Part shown: positions 5,224-11,286 of the stretch, in pieces
Position numbering within the stretch: position 1 is the stretch's first letter
How the letters are laid out: the number at the start of each line of letters is the position of its first letter
Assembly (NCBI GenBank): GCA_016217625.1
Contig: JACRHK010000168.1
Span: forward strand, 1 to 11,286
Source of the DNA: Nitrospirota bacterium
GTDB lineage: Bacteria; Nitrospirota; RBG-16-64-22; JACRHK01
DNA: 11,286 nt
Reading direction: 5' to 3'
Translations under genes and position numbers: made by a program
The notes under the pieces: generated by a model
What the model was told of the DNA's origin: nothing
The model's database searches: none
The model's input: only the letters and a program-made list of their open reading frames with translations

Positions 5224-5252
5224 ATCCATTCCTTGTTAATTGACAACGGCAC

Positions 5253-5286
5253 AAAAAAGCCCGTCCGGATGGCCATCGGGACGGGC
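5253..5286 (-). terminator. Intrinsic terminator of the PHP/DUF3604 gene
   Basis: On the minus strand GCCCGTCC (5286-5279) pairs with GGACGGGC (5266-5259). The loop itself contains the palindrome GATGGCCATC, and six T residues follow at once (5258-5253). It lies 20 nt after the stop of the 798-codon gene and is a textbook rho-independent terminator. Confidence 0.9.
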
Positions 5287-5305
5287 GGAGGGGGGCTTTG
5301 AACGA

Positions 5306-7702
5306 TCAGGTTTTCTTCTTCCCTTTGAGGAACGTGATGAACAGGGCGCTCGCCCAGGCCTTGGCGTCATCCACCTGGCGGCCTCTGAGATAGATCGGCC
5401 TGAACCCATGCGGGCCATTGACCGGCTCAAGTGTAAAGGTTCCTTCCACATCCCTGGGCATCGGCTTGTCGCTCAGCCGCTCAGCCGCGAGGAACAGCTC
5501 GGCCCCACCCAGCTCTCGCCGGAGCACCCCCTTCTCCATGAGCTCCCGCCCCGTGAACTCCCAGGTGTACTCGGGCAAGTGCGCGTAGGGGTTGGATTTC
5601 AGAGGGTTGCCGACCTTCACGTAGCTGCCGATCTCCACGTGCAGGCGGAACCGCGCCGTGGTCAGAGAGCTTAACTCCATCTCAATGGCATCGGCATCGC
5701 CGTAGGTATCTGTCCGGAAGGCGATCTTCAGCGGCCCCGCCCTCCGGACATACTCCTCGGCATGCTCCAGGCCGTGGGGTTTGTACCAGTGAACGAGCGT
5801 ATCGGCGTATTCCAGCGTCCCCCGCCACTCGGCCCAGCGATAGCGATCCTTGATCCGCGCCCCGCCCCAGCGAACACGGATCCGGTTCGGCGCGTACCCC
5901 GCCTCTTCCTGGAGGTTCCGAAGCTGCAGCGGCCCGTTGTGATCGCAAAGGGCGATCTCATCCCACCCCACATCCCCCAGGAGCCGGTAATGGAGGCTGA
6001 CAGGACCGGCAGCTTCCAGCTCATCCCCCTGGAGATAGCCGTCCGCCCAGAGGAGCGCCACGAGCCGCTCGCCCGTCGTGGCCCAGGTATGCCGCGCCCG
6101 GAGCGCCTGCCCGATGGCCCGCTTCGTGAGAGCGGGGGCAATCACGCCGGTCAGGCCGCCCTTGGTGCCGAAGACCGCCGTTCCCGGCACGCCGCCGCCG
6201 CAGCGCCCCCGGTGCTCATCTCCGTTCGCCGAAACGCCCAGCTTGTACCCCCGGCGCAAGACGTCCTCATAGAGCCAGGGGAACTGCCCCCAGGCCGAGC
6301 CGATCTCTGACAGCCGCTCGAGGACCGGGTGGTGCCAGTCCAGGATGCACCGTCGGCCACCCACATGGGGCATGAGGAGGTGATTCTCCGGGTCGTGGAT
6401 ATAGGCATCGTAGAGCTTGTCGATGGGCCAGGCCCCCGGCTGGATCTCCTTGTCCTTCATGTTCTCGTTCCACTCGAAAGACCGAACCAGCTCCCCATCC
6501 CGACCATAGGGGAAGAGGACCTCCTCTCCAAGAAAAACAACGTTGTGATCTCCTCCGGCGCAGGAGTTACCGCACCACTCCGTCCCCGGGAAGCAGATAA
6601 ACTCCCCCTCCTTGTTGACGGCCTTACAGAGCTGCACGTCCTTGTCCCAGTGGGCCTTGGTGATGTGGAAGTCGTTGGCCGTGTACCCCAGGACATCCAG
6701 ACCCGCCACCTCCCGGCCGTAGGAGAAGTTGTATTCCGTGCTGTTCGTCCCCACCGTGTTCTTGGAATGGACGTGGAGATCCGCGTAAAACGCCCTGGGG
6801 AAAGAGAGGTTCTTCTCCACCGACACGAACGCAGGCTCGCTCCGCACGTCTGTGCCTGCCAGGGAAGCCTCGACCGCCACCTCTCCTGTCTGAGGCAACC
6901 GGAGCTGATCGAGCTTCACGACGGCCCACCCCTGCTTGGGGAGATCCAGCTCTTGCTCCAGCAGGGTTGCCGTTCCATTCTTCAGCACAACCCGCATGCT
7001 CCCCCCCAGGTTCCAGCAGGTGTTCCCCCAGAGATCCTCGGCCCGTAGACGGAGCGGGAACAGCTCCCCTTCTTTGACCAGGCGGGGGCCAACCATGATC
7101 AGCTTGGCAGGAGGGCCCGGAACGATGTCAATGATCACGTCGCCCGGCACCTCTGCAAACCGGGACGTTCCCAGGGGATCGATGTACGTCCGGAAGCGGA
7201 ATCCTTCCTCCACAAAGGTCTGCACGCGTGTTCCCGGCCCCCCGGCCCGTTTGTCTCCCAAGCGGATGAGGATGTGGTCGCCGGGTTTGAGATATCCATC
7301 GACGATGTCAATGATGACGGCCTTCTGATACGGACGCTCATGTCCCTTCTGGTCGAAGCGGACCTTCAGCGACTGCACCGTGGCCGGGCTTTCTCCAGGC
7401 AGCACGGGTCGGGCAAGATACTCGGCGGAGATGTAGTTCGCCCCCCGCGGGTCGTCCGTCTGAAAGAGGGCCCAGTCGGAATAGAACTTGAACGCGACCT
7501 TCAGCCAGGCGCCGTCGGCAAGTCCGGAGCCCCCGACCTCATAGTCCAGGATCAGCTCTTGCCAGCTCCCCGCCTCGATCTCCTTCACGGGACAGTGCAC
7601 GCGCCCTATAAATGGGATGGATTGGAAGTATTCCAGGTAGCCTTCCGGACGGACATAATTCCCCAGCGCCTCTTTCATTTCCTTTACACCCCTTGCACTC
7701 AT
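5306..7702 (-). CDS. PHP-type metal-dependent protein, probable DUF3604 family
   Basis: This 798-residue protein has no signal peptide or membrane span and is predicted cytoplasmic. Residues 1-295 look like beta-sandwich domains (QELILDYEV; AKLIMVGP; FPLRLRAEDLWGN). Residues 300-560 contain a PHP-like metal site: FYADLHVHS (D308, H310, H312), FPGTEW (E375), GGDHNVVFLG (H386), LLMPHVGG (H446), LDWHHP (H457, H458) and SANGDEHRG (D495, H497). A further beta-rich domain follows to the end. PHP enzymes are phosphoesterases or related hydrolases; DUF3604 proteins have no settled function. The ATG at 7702 follows AAGGAGG by 5 nt. It has its own terminator and possible promoter, so it is probably monocistronic. 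The metal site is visible; the exact family name and the reaction are inferred. Confidence 0.78.
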   Translation of the reverse strand: MSARGVKEMKEALGNYVRPEGYLEYFQSIPFIGRVHCPVKEIEAGSWQELILDYEVGGSGLADGAWLKVAFKFYSDWALFQTDDPRGANYISAEYLARPVLPGESPATVQSLKVRFDQKGHERPYQKAVIIDIVDGYLKPGDHILIRLGDKRAGGPGTRVQTFVEEGFRFRTYIDPLGTSRFAEVPGDVIIDIVPGPPAKLIMVGPRLVKEGELFPLRLRAEDLWGNTCWNLGGSMRVVLKNGTATLLEQELDLPKQGWAVVKLDQLRLPQTGEVAVEASLAGTDVRSEPAFVSVEKNLSFPRAFYADLHVHSKNTVGTNSTEYNFSYGREVAGLDVLGYTANDFHITKAHWDKDVQLCKAVNKEGEFICFPGTEWCGNSCAGGDHNVVFLGEEVLFPYGRDGELVRSFEWNENMKDKEIQPGAWPIDKLYDAYIHDPENHLLMPHVGGRRCILDWHHPVLERLSEIGSAWGQFPWLYEDVLRRGYKLGVSANGDEHRGRCGGGVPGTAVFGTKGGLTGVIAPALTKRAIGQALRARHTWATTGERLVALLWADGYLQGDELEAAGPVSLHYRLLGDVGWDEIALCDHNGPLQLRNLQEEAGYAPNRIRVRWGGARIKDRYRWAEWRGTLEYADTLVHWYKPHGLEHAEEYVRRAGPLKIAFRTDTYGDADAIEMELSSLTTARFRLHVEIGSYVKVGNPLKSNPYAHLPEYTWEFTGRELMEKGVLRRELGGAELFLAAERLSDKPMPRDVEGTFTLEPVNGPHGFRPIYLRGRQVDDAKAWASALFITFLKGKKKT

Positions 7703-7750
7703 CGCAACCTCCTTCCATGCCTATCCGACGAAGATGCTCTTGTTGGCAGG

Positions 7751-7759
7751 ATCATAGCA
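7751..7759 (-). promoter_or_regulatory. Possible extended -10 promoter of the PHP gene
   Basis: Minus-strand TGCTATGAT is an extended -10 element (TGn plus TATGAT, 5 of 6 to consensus), about 50 nt upstream of the start at 7702. There is no convincing -35. A small hairpin (CAGGCG at 7768-7773 with CGCCTG at 7781-7786) lies upstream without a T-run. Confidence 0.4.
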
Positions 7760-7815
7760 AAGCGGGACAGGCGCGTCTGTCGCCTGACGGACAGTTTGGA
7801 TTGGGAAGAAGTCGA

Positions 7816-8634
7816 TTAATCGTCGAGGGGCGTGAACCCATGCTGCGCGTATAGCGCCTGAGCCTCCGCGGTGAGGAGGAAATCCACGAAGGCGCGCGCC
7901 GCATCCGGATGGGAAGCCTGTTTGAGAACAGCCACCGTGTAGATTACCCGGTCCCGCATATCGAATGGAGGTGGAATCTCCACTCCTTCCAGCGGAGCGC
8001 CCTCGCGCTGTTGCCAGGCGACCTCCGAGGCCCAGACGATCCCCACGTCGCACGCTCCCGCCAGGAGGCGATCGGGCGTCTCGCGGTGGTGGATGGTCGT
8101 GAGGCGCGTGGTCCCCCCCCGGACCTTCTCCGTCAGGAGCCGGTCGAGCAACGTCTTCCCCCCGAACCGCTCCAGCATGGGCAGGATGTAGTCGGAGGCG
8201 ATTCCCTCGTGGGCGGGATCAGGCATGGAGATCCGGACCTCCGGATGCGCCAGTTCAGCCAGTCCTTTGATGCCTGCGGGATTCCCTTTCCGCACCATGA
8301 GCGCCAGGCGGTTGCGGATGTAGTGGGAGAATCCCTCGATCAACCCTCTTTCGCGGAGGACAGCCATGTGGGCCTCTCCCGTGCTGCCGAACAGGTCGGG
8401 GCGGAACGTCAGGCGCAACCGGCCCAGGCGCAGCTCCCCGTCCAGGATCTGCCTGAGCAAAAGCCCGGGCGGGAGGCTCTGGTAATAGATGTCGTGCGGG
8501 AAAGCGCATGTTTCCCTGAAGGCGGCGATTAAGTCCGGCAGGACCATGAACTGGTTCCCCGCCATGAACAGGATCAGCCGGGCGTTCAGGGGGTCGCCCA
8601 CCAGATCGTCGGCAAAGACGGGGTCCAGTTCCAC
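7816..8634 (-). CDS. ModA-like solute-binding protein without signal peptide
   Basis: This 272-residue protein has a type II periplasmic binding-protein fold. Recognisable parts are LILFMAGNQFMVLPDLIAAF, YYQSLPPGLLLRQI, LFGSTGEAHM, NRLALMVRKGNPAGIKGLAEL, VRISMPDP, TIHHRETPDRLLAGACDVGIVWASEV and a C-terminal ARAFVDFLLTAEAQALYAQHGF. These fit the extracellular solute-binding/ModA-like superfamily of oxyanion or small-anion binders. Such proteins normally begin with an export signal, but here the reading starts at GTG (8634) with an acidic, hydrophilic N-terminus. It lies 18 nt after the Crp/Fnr gene and in the same frame, so a fused or read-through form is possible. The ribosome-binding site is weak (GGAA). 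It may be a cytoplasmic sensor domain or a binding protein that lost its signal. The ligand is unknown. Confidence 0.75.
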   Translation of the reverse strand: MELDPVFADDLVGDPLNARLILFMAGNQFMVLPDLIAAFRETCAFPHDIYYQSLPPGLLLRQILDGELRLGRLRLTFRPDLFGSTGEAHMAVLRERGLIEGFSHYIRNRLALMVRKGNPAGIKGLAELAHPEVRISMPDPAHEGIASDYILPMLERFGGKTLLDRLLTEKVRGGTTRLTTIHHRETPDRLLAGACDVGIVWASEVAWQQREGAPLEGVEIPPPFDMRDRVIYTVAVLKQASHPDAARAFVDFLLTAEAQALYAQHGFTPLDD

Positions 8635-8652
8635 GAACGATTCCGCGCGCGG

Positions 8653-9369
8653 TCAGGCTGCCGGGGAAAGGAGGTGGGCGAACCGTTCCGGCTTGGTCAG
8701 GATGAGCTTCCGCCCCTCCACTGCGATGATCCCCTCTTCCTTAAACCGGTTCAGGGTCTCCGTTACGGTCTGGCGGGAGGCCCCGATCATGTTGGCCAGC
8801 TCTTGATGGGTGAGCCGGTCGTCGATCGCCAGGCCGCCGCCGGGGTGGGGCGACCCGCTGATCTGCGCCAGTTTGACGAGGAGGTGAGCCAATCGGGAAG
8901 GGACATCGGCCGTGGCCAGTTCTTGTATCGTGTCACAAGCCTGACGGAGCCTGGCGCCCAGCACTTTGATGACTTGTTGGGCGAAAAGAGGATTGTTCCC
9001 GATCAGCACCTTCAGGCAATCATGCGGGATCTCTACAACAGCAGTATCGATCACAGCCTCCGCGAAACAGGTCCGCGCCTCCTCGCCGCAGACCTCCGCC
9101 AGACCGAAGAACTCTCCCGAGTGACAGTACCAGTAGGCAACCTCTTGGCCCTCTTCCGTCAGGGTGTAGATCTTGACCTTTCCCTCCTGGACCATATACA
9201 CGGAAACCCCGGGATCCCCGGGGCTAAAGATGCAAGTGCCGCTACTGTAACGACACCGGGTCGTGTTTTCAAGGAAGAAGGCTTTCTCTTGGGCCGTCAA
9301 TGGCTTGAGCACCTCGATCCGGTCGAGATACCAATGACGCTCGACAAAGGATTCAATCCGCTTCTCCAC
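8653..9369 (-). CDS. Crp/Fnr family transcriptional regulator
   Basis: This 238-residue regulator has an N-terminal cyclic-nucleotide-type beta-roll (about 20-130: GTCIFSPGDPGVSVYMVQEG, then SGEFFGLAEVCGEEARTCFAEAV), a dimer helix near 130-150 and a winged helix-turn-helix (LTHQELANMIGASRQTVTETLNRFKEEGII, 186-215). The Arg-Thr pair after GEEA matches part of the cAMP phosphate cassette, but the Gly-Glu of Crp is replaced by Gly-Leu, so cAMP binding is doubtful. Seven cysteines (39, 46, 82, 94, 101, 118, 145) leave redox or haem/FeS sensing open. The recognition helix SRQTVTE differs from both E. coli Crp and Fnr. The GTG at 9369 follows AGGAGG by 5 nt under a consensus promoter. Its neighbours are a transporter and a binding protein that it may regulate. 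Confidence 0.88.
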   Translation of the reverse strand: MEKRIESFVERHWYLDRIEVLKPLTAQEKAFFLENTTRCRYSSGTCIFSPGDPGVSVYMVQEGKVKIYTLTEEGQEVAYWYCHSGEFFGLAEVCGEEARTCFAEAVIDTAVVEIPHDCLKVLIGNNPLFAQQVIKVLGARLRQACDTIQELATADVPSRLAHLLVKLAQISGSPHPGGGLAIDDRLTHQELANMIGASRQTVTETLNRFKEEGIIAVEGRKLILTKPERFAHLLSPAA

Positions 9370-9388
9370 GCCATCCTCCTATTGTTTT

Positions 9389-9418
9389 ATTATACCGAGG
9401 CGCCGGCCCAAGTGTCAA
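9389..9418 (-). promoter_or_regulatory. Full-consensus promoter of the Crp/Fnr gene
   Basis: On the minus strand TTGACA (9418-9413), an 18-nt spacer and TATAAT (9394-9389) match both sigma-70 hexamers perfectly. The -35 overlaps the TGA stop of the DASS gene (9417-9415). Predicted transcription begins near 9382, only a few bases before the AGGAGG site. Confidence 0.82.
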
Positions 9419-10965
9419 CGAGGGTTCACCGTGCCGAACGGCCAGGGCGCCGTTGGATCCCAGACGGGGAGGCCCAGGAAGGCGTACCAGGGCGCCATCA
9501 CCAGGATCCCATAGGTCATCGCGATGAGGACCGCGACGATCCCCACCCGGGCATAATCGCCTGTGGAGAAGGTTCCCGTGCTGTAGGCGACGACCGCCGC
9601 CGTGATCTGCGTGGGGAGGATGTAGGCATAGGTGTCCGTATCGCAAACAAGTAGCGTAAACGCGACCGGGTGGAGGCCGAAATGCGGCGCCATGGAGAGC
9701 ATCACCGGCGCGAGCATGGCAATGGCCGCCACGTTGGAGAGCATCCCCAGGCGGATGAAATGGGTCATCGTCATCAGGATCAGAATAATGAGCCACCAGG
9801 GCTGTCCCATCGCAAGGGGTTTCGCCAGGTTGGCCAGGTACTTCGCCAGCCCCGTGCTTCCCATGGCAAAGGAGAGGGACAGTGCCCCGCCGAGCAGAAA
9901 CCAGGTGCCCCAGATCGTGCGATCCTGGACGTCTTTCCACTTGAACCCGAAGAGTCCCGGCGTGAAAAGGAGGACCAGCCCCACCAGGGCAATGATCCCG
10001 GTCTTGATCTTATGCACCTCCTCGAAAACCCAGAGGATCCCGACGATGGCAAAGACCATGAGGATCAGCCATTCGCTCTGCGTGGTCTTCCCCATCTCCT
10101 GCCGCATCTCCCGAATCCGGGTGATCCCGCCGGGCACCGCGACCGCTTTTGTCCTGAAGTAGTAGCGGACCCACCACTGGGTAAGCACGAACATCCCCAA
10201 GTACGGCCACTGGAGGAGGAACCAGTCAATGTAGGAGACACTGAGCTTGAGCTCCTTCTCAAAGAGCCCGACCATGATGAGGTTCGGCATGTGGGCTGTC
10301 ATGATGGCCACGCCGCTGATCATGGCGGAGTAAACGAGCGCCTGGATCACGATGGCCTTCTTGGCCTCCCGCTCCTGGGGCGTCTCGCCGAAGAGGCGCG
10401 TGATCCCGTTGACGATGGGAAGGAGCGTGGCCGCGCGAGCCACGGCCGCTGGGATCACAAAGGCCAAGGCCACATTCGTGGCGAACATCCCCCAGATGAT
10501 CCCGCCCACGCTGGTCGCCCTGATCTTGGCCAGGATGGTGAGCGCGATCCGGCGATCCAGAGTGGCCGCCTGCATCACGGCCGCGAAGATGAACGCGGCC
10601 AGGCAGAGGAAGGCCACGTGCGTGGTGAATCCGTCGAAGGCCTCCTTGATCTTTGCGAGCGACCCGGAGAGGATCAGGAGCATCGGGATCGAGAGCCCCG
10701 CCACCCCTACCGGGATTGCCTCCGTCACCCACATGATCCCTGCCCACACCACGACGGCCAGAGTCGCCTTGGCTGCCGGTGTCATCCCTGTCGGGAGGGG
10801 CATGAGATAGAGGATCAGAAAGAACGCGGCCCAGGCCCCGAAAAACCCCATCAGCGTGCGCGTCGGGCTCTTTCCTGTGGCCTTGATGTTCTCGGTGATC
10901 TTGGGGAAAAAACCTGCTTTCTCCGCAAGAATCCCTGTGGCTTCTGTTACGTTCTGCTGATCCAT
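9415..10965 (-). CDS. DASS (SLC13-type) anion:sodium symporter family transporter
   Basis: This 516-residue polytopic inner-membrane protein has a DASS signature near the N-terminus (AGIMWVTEAIPVGVAGLSIP, 75-94) and a two-fold repeated architecture with many hydrophobic spans. Family members import dicarboxylates, sulfate or phosphate-like anions with Na+. The paired Ser-Asn-Thr motifs appear altered: TNV (163-165) in MFATNVALAF and SNV (410-412) in GMLSNVAAIAM. The usual GTPPN-type loops read MTAHMPNLIM and LPTQITAAVV. Substrate and ion coupling may therefore differ from known members. The ATG at 10965 has a GGAGGGGG site. It lies 56 nt after the 31-codon membrane peptide gene and probably shares its transcript. 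The Crp/Fnr gene follows. Confidence 0.87.
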   Translation of the reverse strand: MDQQNVTEATGILAEKAGFFPKITENIKATGKSPTRTLMGFFGAWAAFFLILYLMPLPTGMTPAAKATLAVVVWAGIMWVTEAIPVGVAGLSIPMLLILSGSLAKIKEAFDGFTTHVAFLCLAAFIFAAVMQAATLDRRIALTILAKIRATSVGGIIWGMFATNVALAFVIPAAVARAATLLPIVNGITRLFGETPQEREAKKAIVIQALVYSAMISGVAIMTAHMPNLIMVGLFEKELKLSVSYIDWFLLQWPYLGMFVLTQWWVRYYFRTKAVAVPGGITRIREMRQEMGKTTQSEWLILMVFAIVGILWVFEEVHKIKTGIIALVGLVLLFTPGLFGFKWKDVQDRTIWGTWFLLGGALSLSFAMGSTGLAKYLANLAKPLAMGQPWWLIILILMTMTHFIRLGMLSNVAAIAMLAPVMLSMAPHFGLHPVAFTLLVCDTDTYAYILPTQITAAVVAYSTGTFSTGDYARVGIVAVLIAMTYGILVMAPWYAFLGLPVWDPTAPWPFGTVNPR

Positions 10966-11001
10966 GTGTGTTCCCCCTCCCGCAGTCCGTTGACCCCTGA
11001 C

Positions 11002-11021
11002 CCCGACGGATTGCCGCCGGG
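11002..11021 (-). other. RNA hairpin between the small membrane peptide and the transporter
   Basis: CCCGGCGG (11021-11014 on the minus strand) pairs with CCGTCGGG (11009-11002) around a 4-nt loop, with one G-U pair. It begins right at the TAA of the 31-codon gene. No T-run follows, so it is more likely an mRNA-stability or attenuation element than a terminator. Confidence 0.5.
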
Positions 11022-11117
11022 TTATTCCTTTGACCGAGCCCTGCCGACCACGACGACCACAGCCAACCCGACAAACGCAGTCAAGACGAGAAACGGCAGA
11101 TATTGTAGATACTCCAT
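11022..11117 (-). CDS. 31-residue single-span membrane peptide
   Basis: The minus strand carries ATG-TAA for a 31-residue peptide: MEYLQYLPFLVLTAFVGLAV, then VVVVGRARSKE. It has one continuous hydrophobic helix (about residues 7-25) followed by a basic tail (RARSKE), predicting an inner-membrane span with the C-terminus in the cytoplasm by the positive-inside rule. A very strong ribosome-binding site (AAAGGAGGAGGA, 11132-11121) lies at proper spacing. The gene precedes the DASS transporter by 56 nt in the same direction. It may be a small auxiliary subunit or stabiliser of the transporter. I do not recognise a named family. The hydrophobic pattern and the ribosome-binding site make chance unlikely. 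Confidence 0.68.
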   Translation of the reverse strand: MEYLQYLPFLVLTAFVGLAVVVVVGRARSKE

Positions 11118-11176
11118 GGGTCCTCCTCCTTTCTTGCTTACCAACAGCGGGGCGTCTCCCGCATGATGAAAGACAG

Positions 11177-11193
11177 TTTATACCGGGTCCCGG
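11177..11193 (-). promoter_or_regulatory. Possible -10 and adjoining palindrome ahead of the transporter operon
   Basis: Minus-strand TATAAA (11182-11177) is a good -10 about 60 nt upstream of the small peptide gene, without a recognisable -35. Directly next to it lies the perfect odd palindrome CCGGGTCCCGG (11183-11193), placed where an activator or repressor would act. Nothing else is recognised in 11194-11286. Confidence 0.35.
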
Positions 11194-11286
11194 ATGATCG
11201 GCTGTCGGCTGGCAGACATTGCCCGCATTTTTCCTTTTCGGCAGATTCGTTAGGAAGGATCAGGGGAATTCTTACTCAAAACCCTA

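Noticed and set aside
5762..7048. Several plus-strand open frames of 180-240 codons opposite the PHP-type gene
   Set aside because: They have biased, domain-free translations and lie wholly within a gene with clear motifs, a ribosome-binding site and a terminator.
8630..8660. Selenocysteine at the TGA between the Crp/Fnr and binding-protein genes
   Set aside because: The palindrome CCGCGCGCGG just after the TGA could form only a 3-bp stem and does not resemble a bacterial SECIS hairpin, and neither domain family has a Sec at this position. Plain read-through or a split gene is kept as the alternative.
9370..9420. FNR box in the Crp/Fnr promoter
   Set aside because: TTGACA resembles half of an FNR site, but no inverted ATCAA half-site lies at the needed spacing; it is better read as a -35 element.
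9670..11166. A 498-codon open frame on the plus strand opposite the DASS transporter
   Set aside because: It is extremely rich in His, Arg, Asp, Glu, Pro and Gly with no recognisable domain, and it mirrors the hydrophobic codons of the transporter. It is an antisense shadow in GC-rich DNA.

Overview
The window is a GC-rich bacterial segment carrying nine intact protein genes (one only 31 codons long), two gene fragments and several regulatory sites. All intact genes except the first read on the minus strand. The gene set (periplasmic SBP56-type methanethiol oxidase, SCO copper chaperone, cytochrome P460, DASS transporter, RAYT-like transposon debris, extragenic hairpin repeats) suits an environmental Gram-negative such as Methylomirabilota (NC10), Nitrospirota or a deltaproteobacterial lineage. 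That assignment is a guess from gene style, not from a marker gene.

Layout. Bases 1-372 hold no gene. They contain hairpin-rich extragenic repeats, a pyrimidine-rich hexamer tandem and a good promoter for a small retropepsin-like aspartic protease (373-750, plus strand), which ends at a terminator-like hairpin (811-875). Then, on the minus strand and in transcription order, comes a cluster: TetR-family regulator (4593-4018), cupin (3887-3531), SBP56/methanethiol oxidase-like protein (3504-2305), SCO/SenC copper chaperone (2293-1604), and, after a 211-bp gap, a secreted cytochrome P460 (1392-877). Two identical 16-bp operator-like sequences flank the tetR gene. One sits inside the tetR promoter and the other upstream of the cupin, so the TetR protein probably represses itself and the cupin-mtoX-SCO operon. 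The P460 gene has its own upstream region with two Crp-like palindromes.

Bases 4713-5223 are a scar. An N-terminal stub of a PQQ-dependent sugar dehydrogenase is cut off by a 254-bp element with 22-bp inverted ends that encloses the last ~70 codons of an IS200-like/RAYT transposase. A strong intrinsic terminator (5253-5286) then closes a 798-codon gene for a PHP-type metal-dependent protein, probably DUF3604 (7702-5306).

The right part is a second functional group. It comprises a 31-residue single-span membrane peptide (11117-11022), a DASS-family anion transporter with altered substrate/sodium motifs (10965-9415), a Crp/Fnr regulator with a full-consensus promoter whose -35 overlaps the transporter stop (9369-8653), and a ModA-like solute-binding protein with no signal peptide (8634-7816). 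The last two lie in the same reading frame, separated by one TGA and six codons.

Working model (inference): the left operon detoxifies or uses a volatile thiol such as methanethiol in the periplasm, with the SCO protein supplying copper and the TetR protein sensing the thiol or a product. The right cluster imports an anion and couples a binding protein to a Crp/Fnr regulator.
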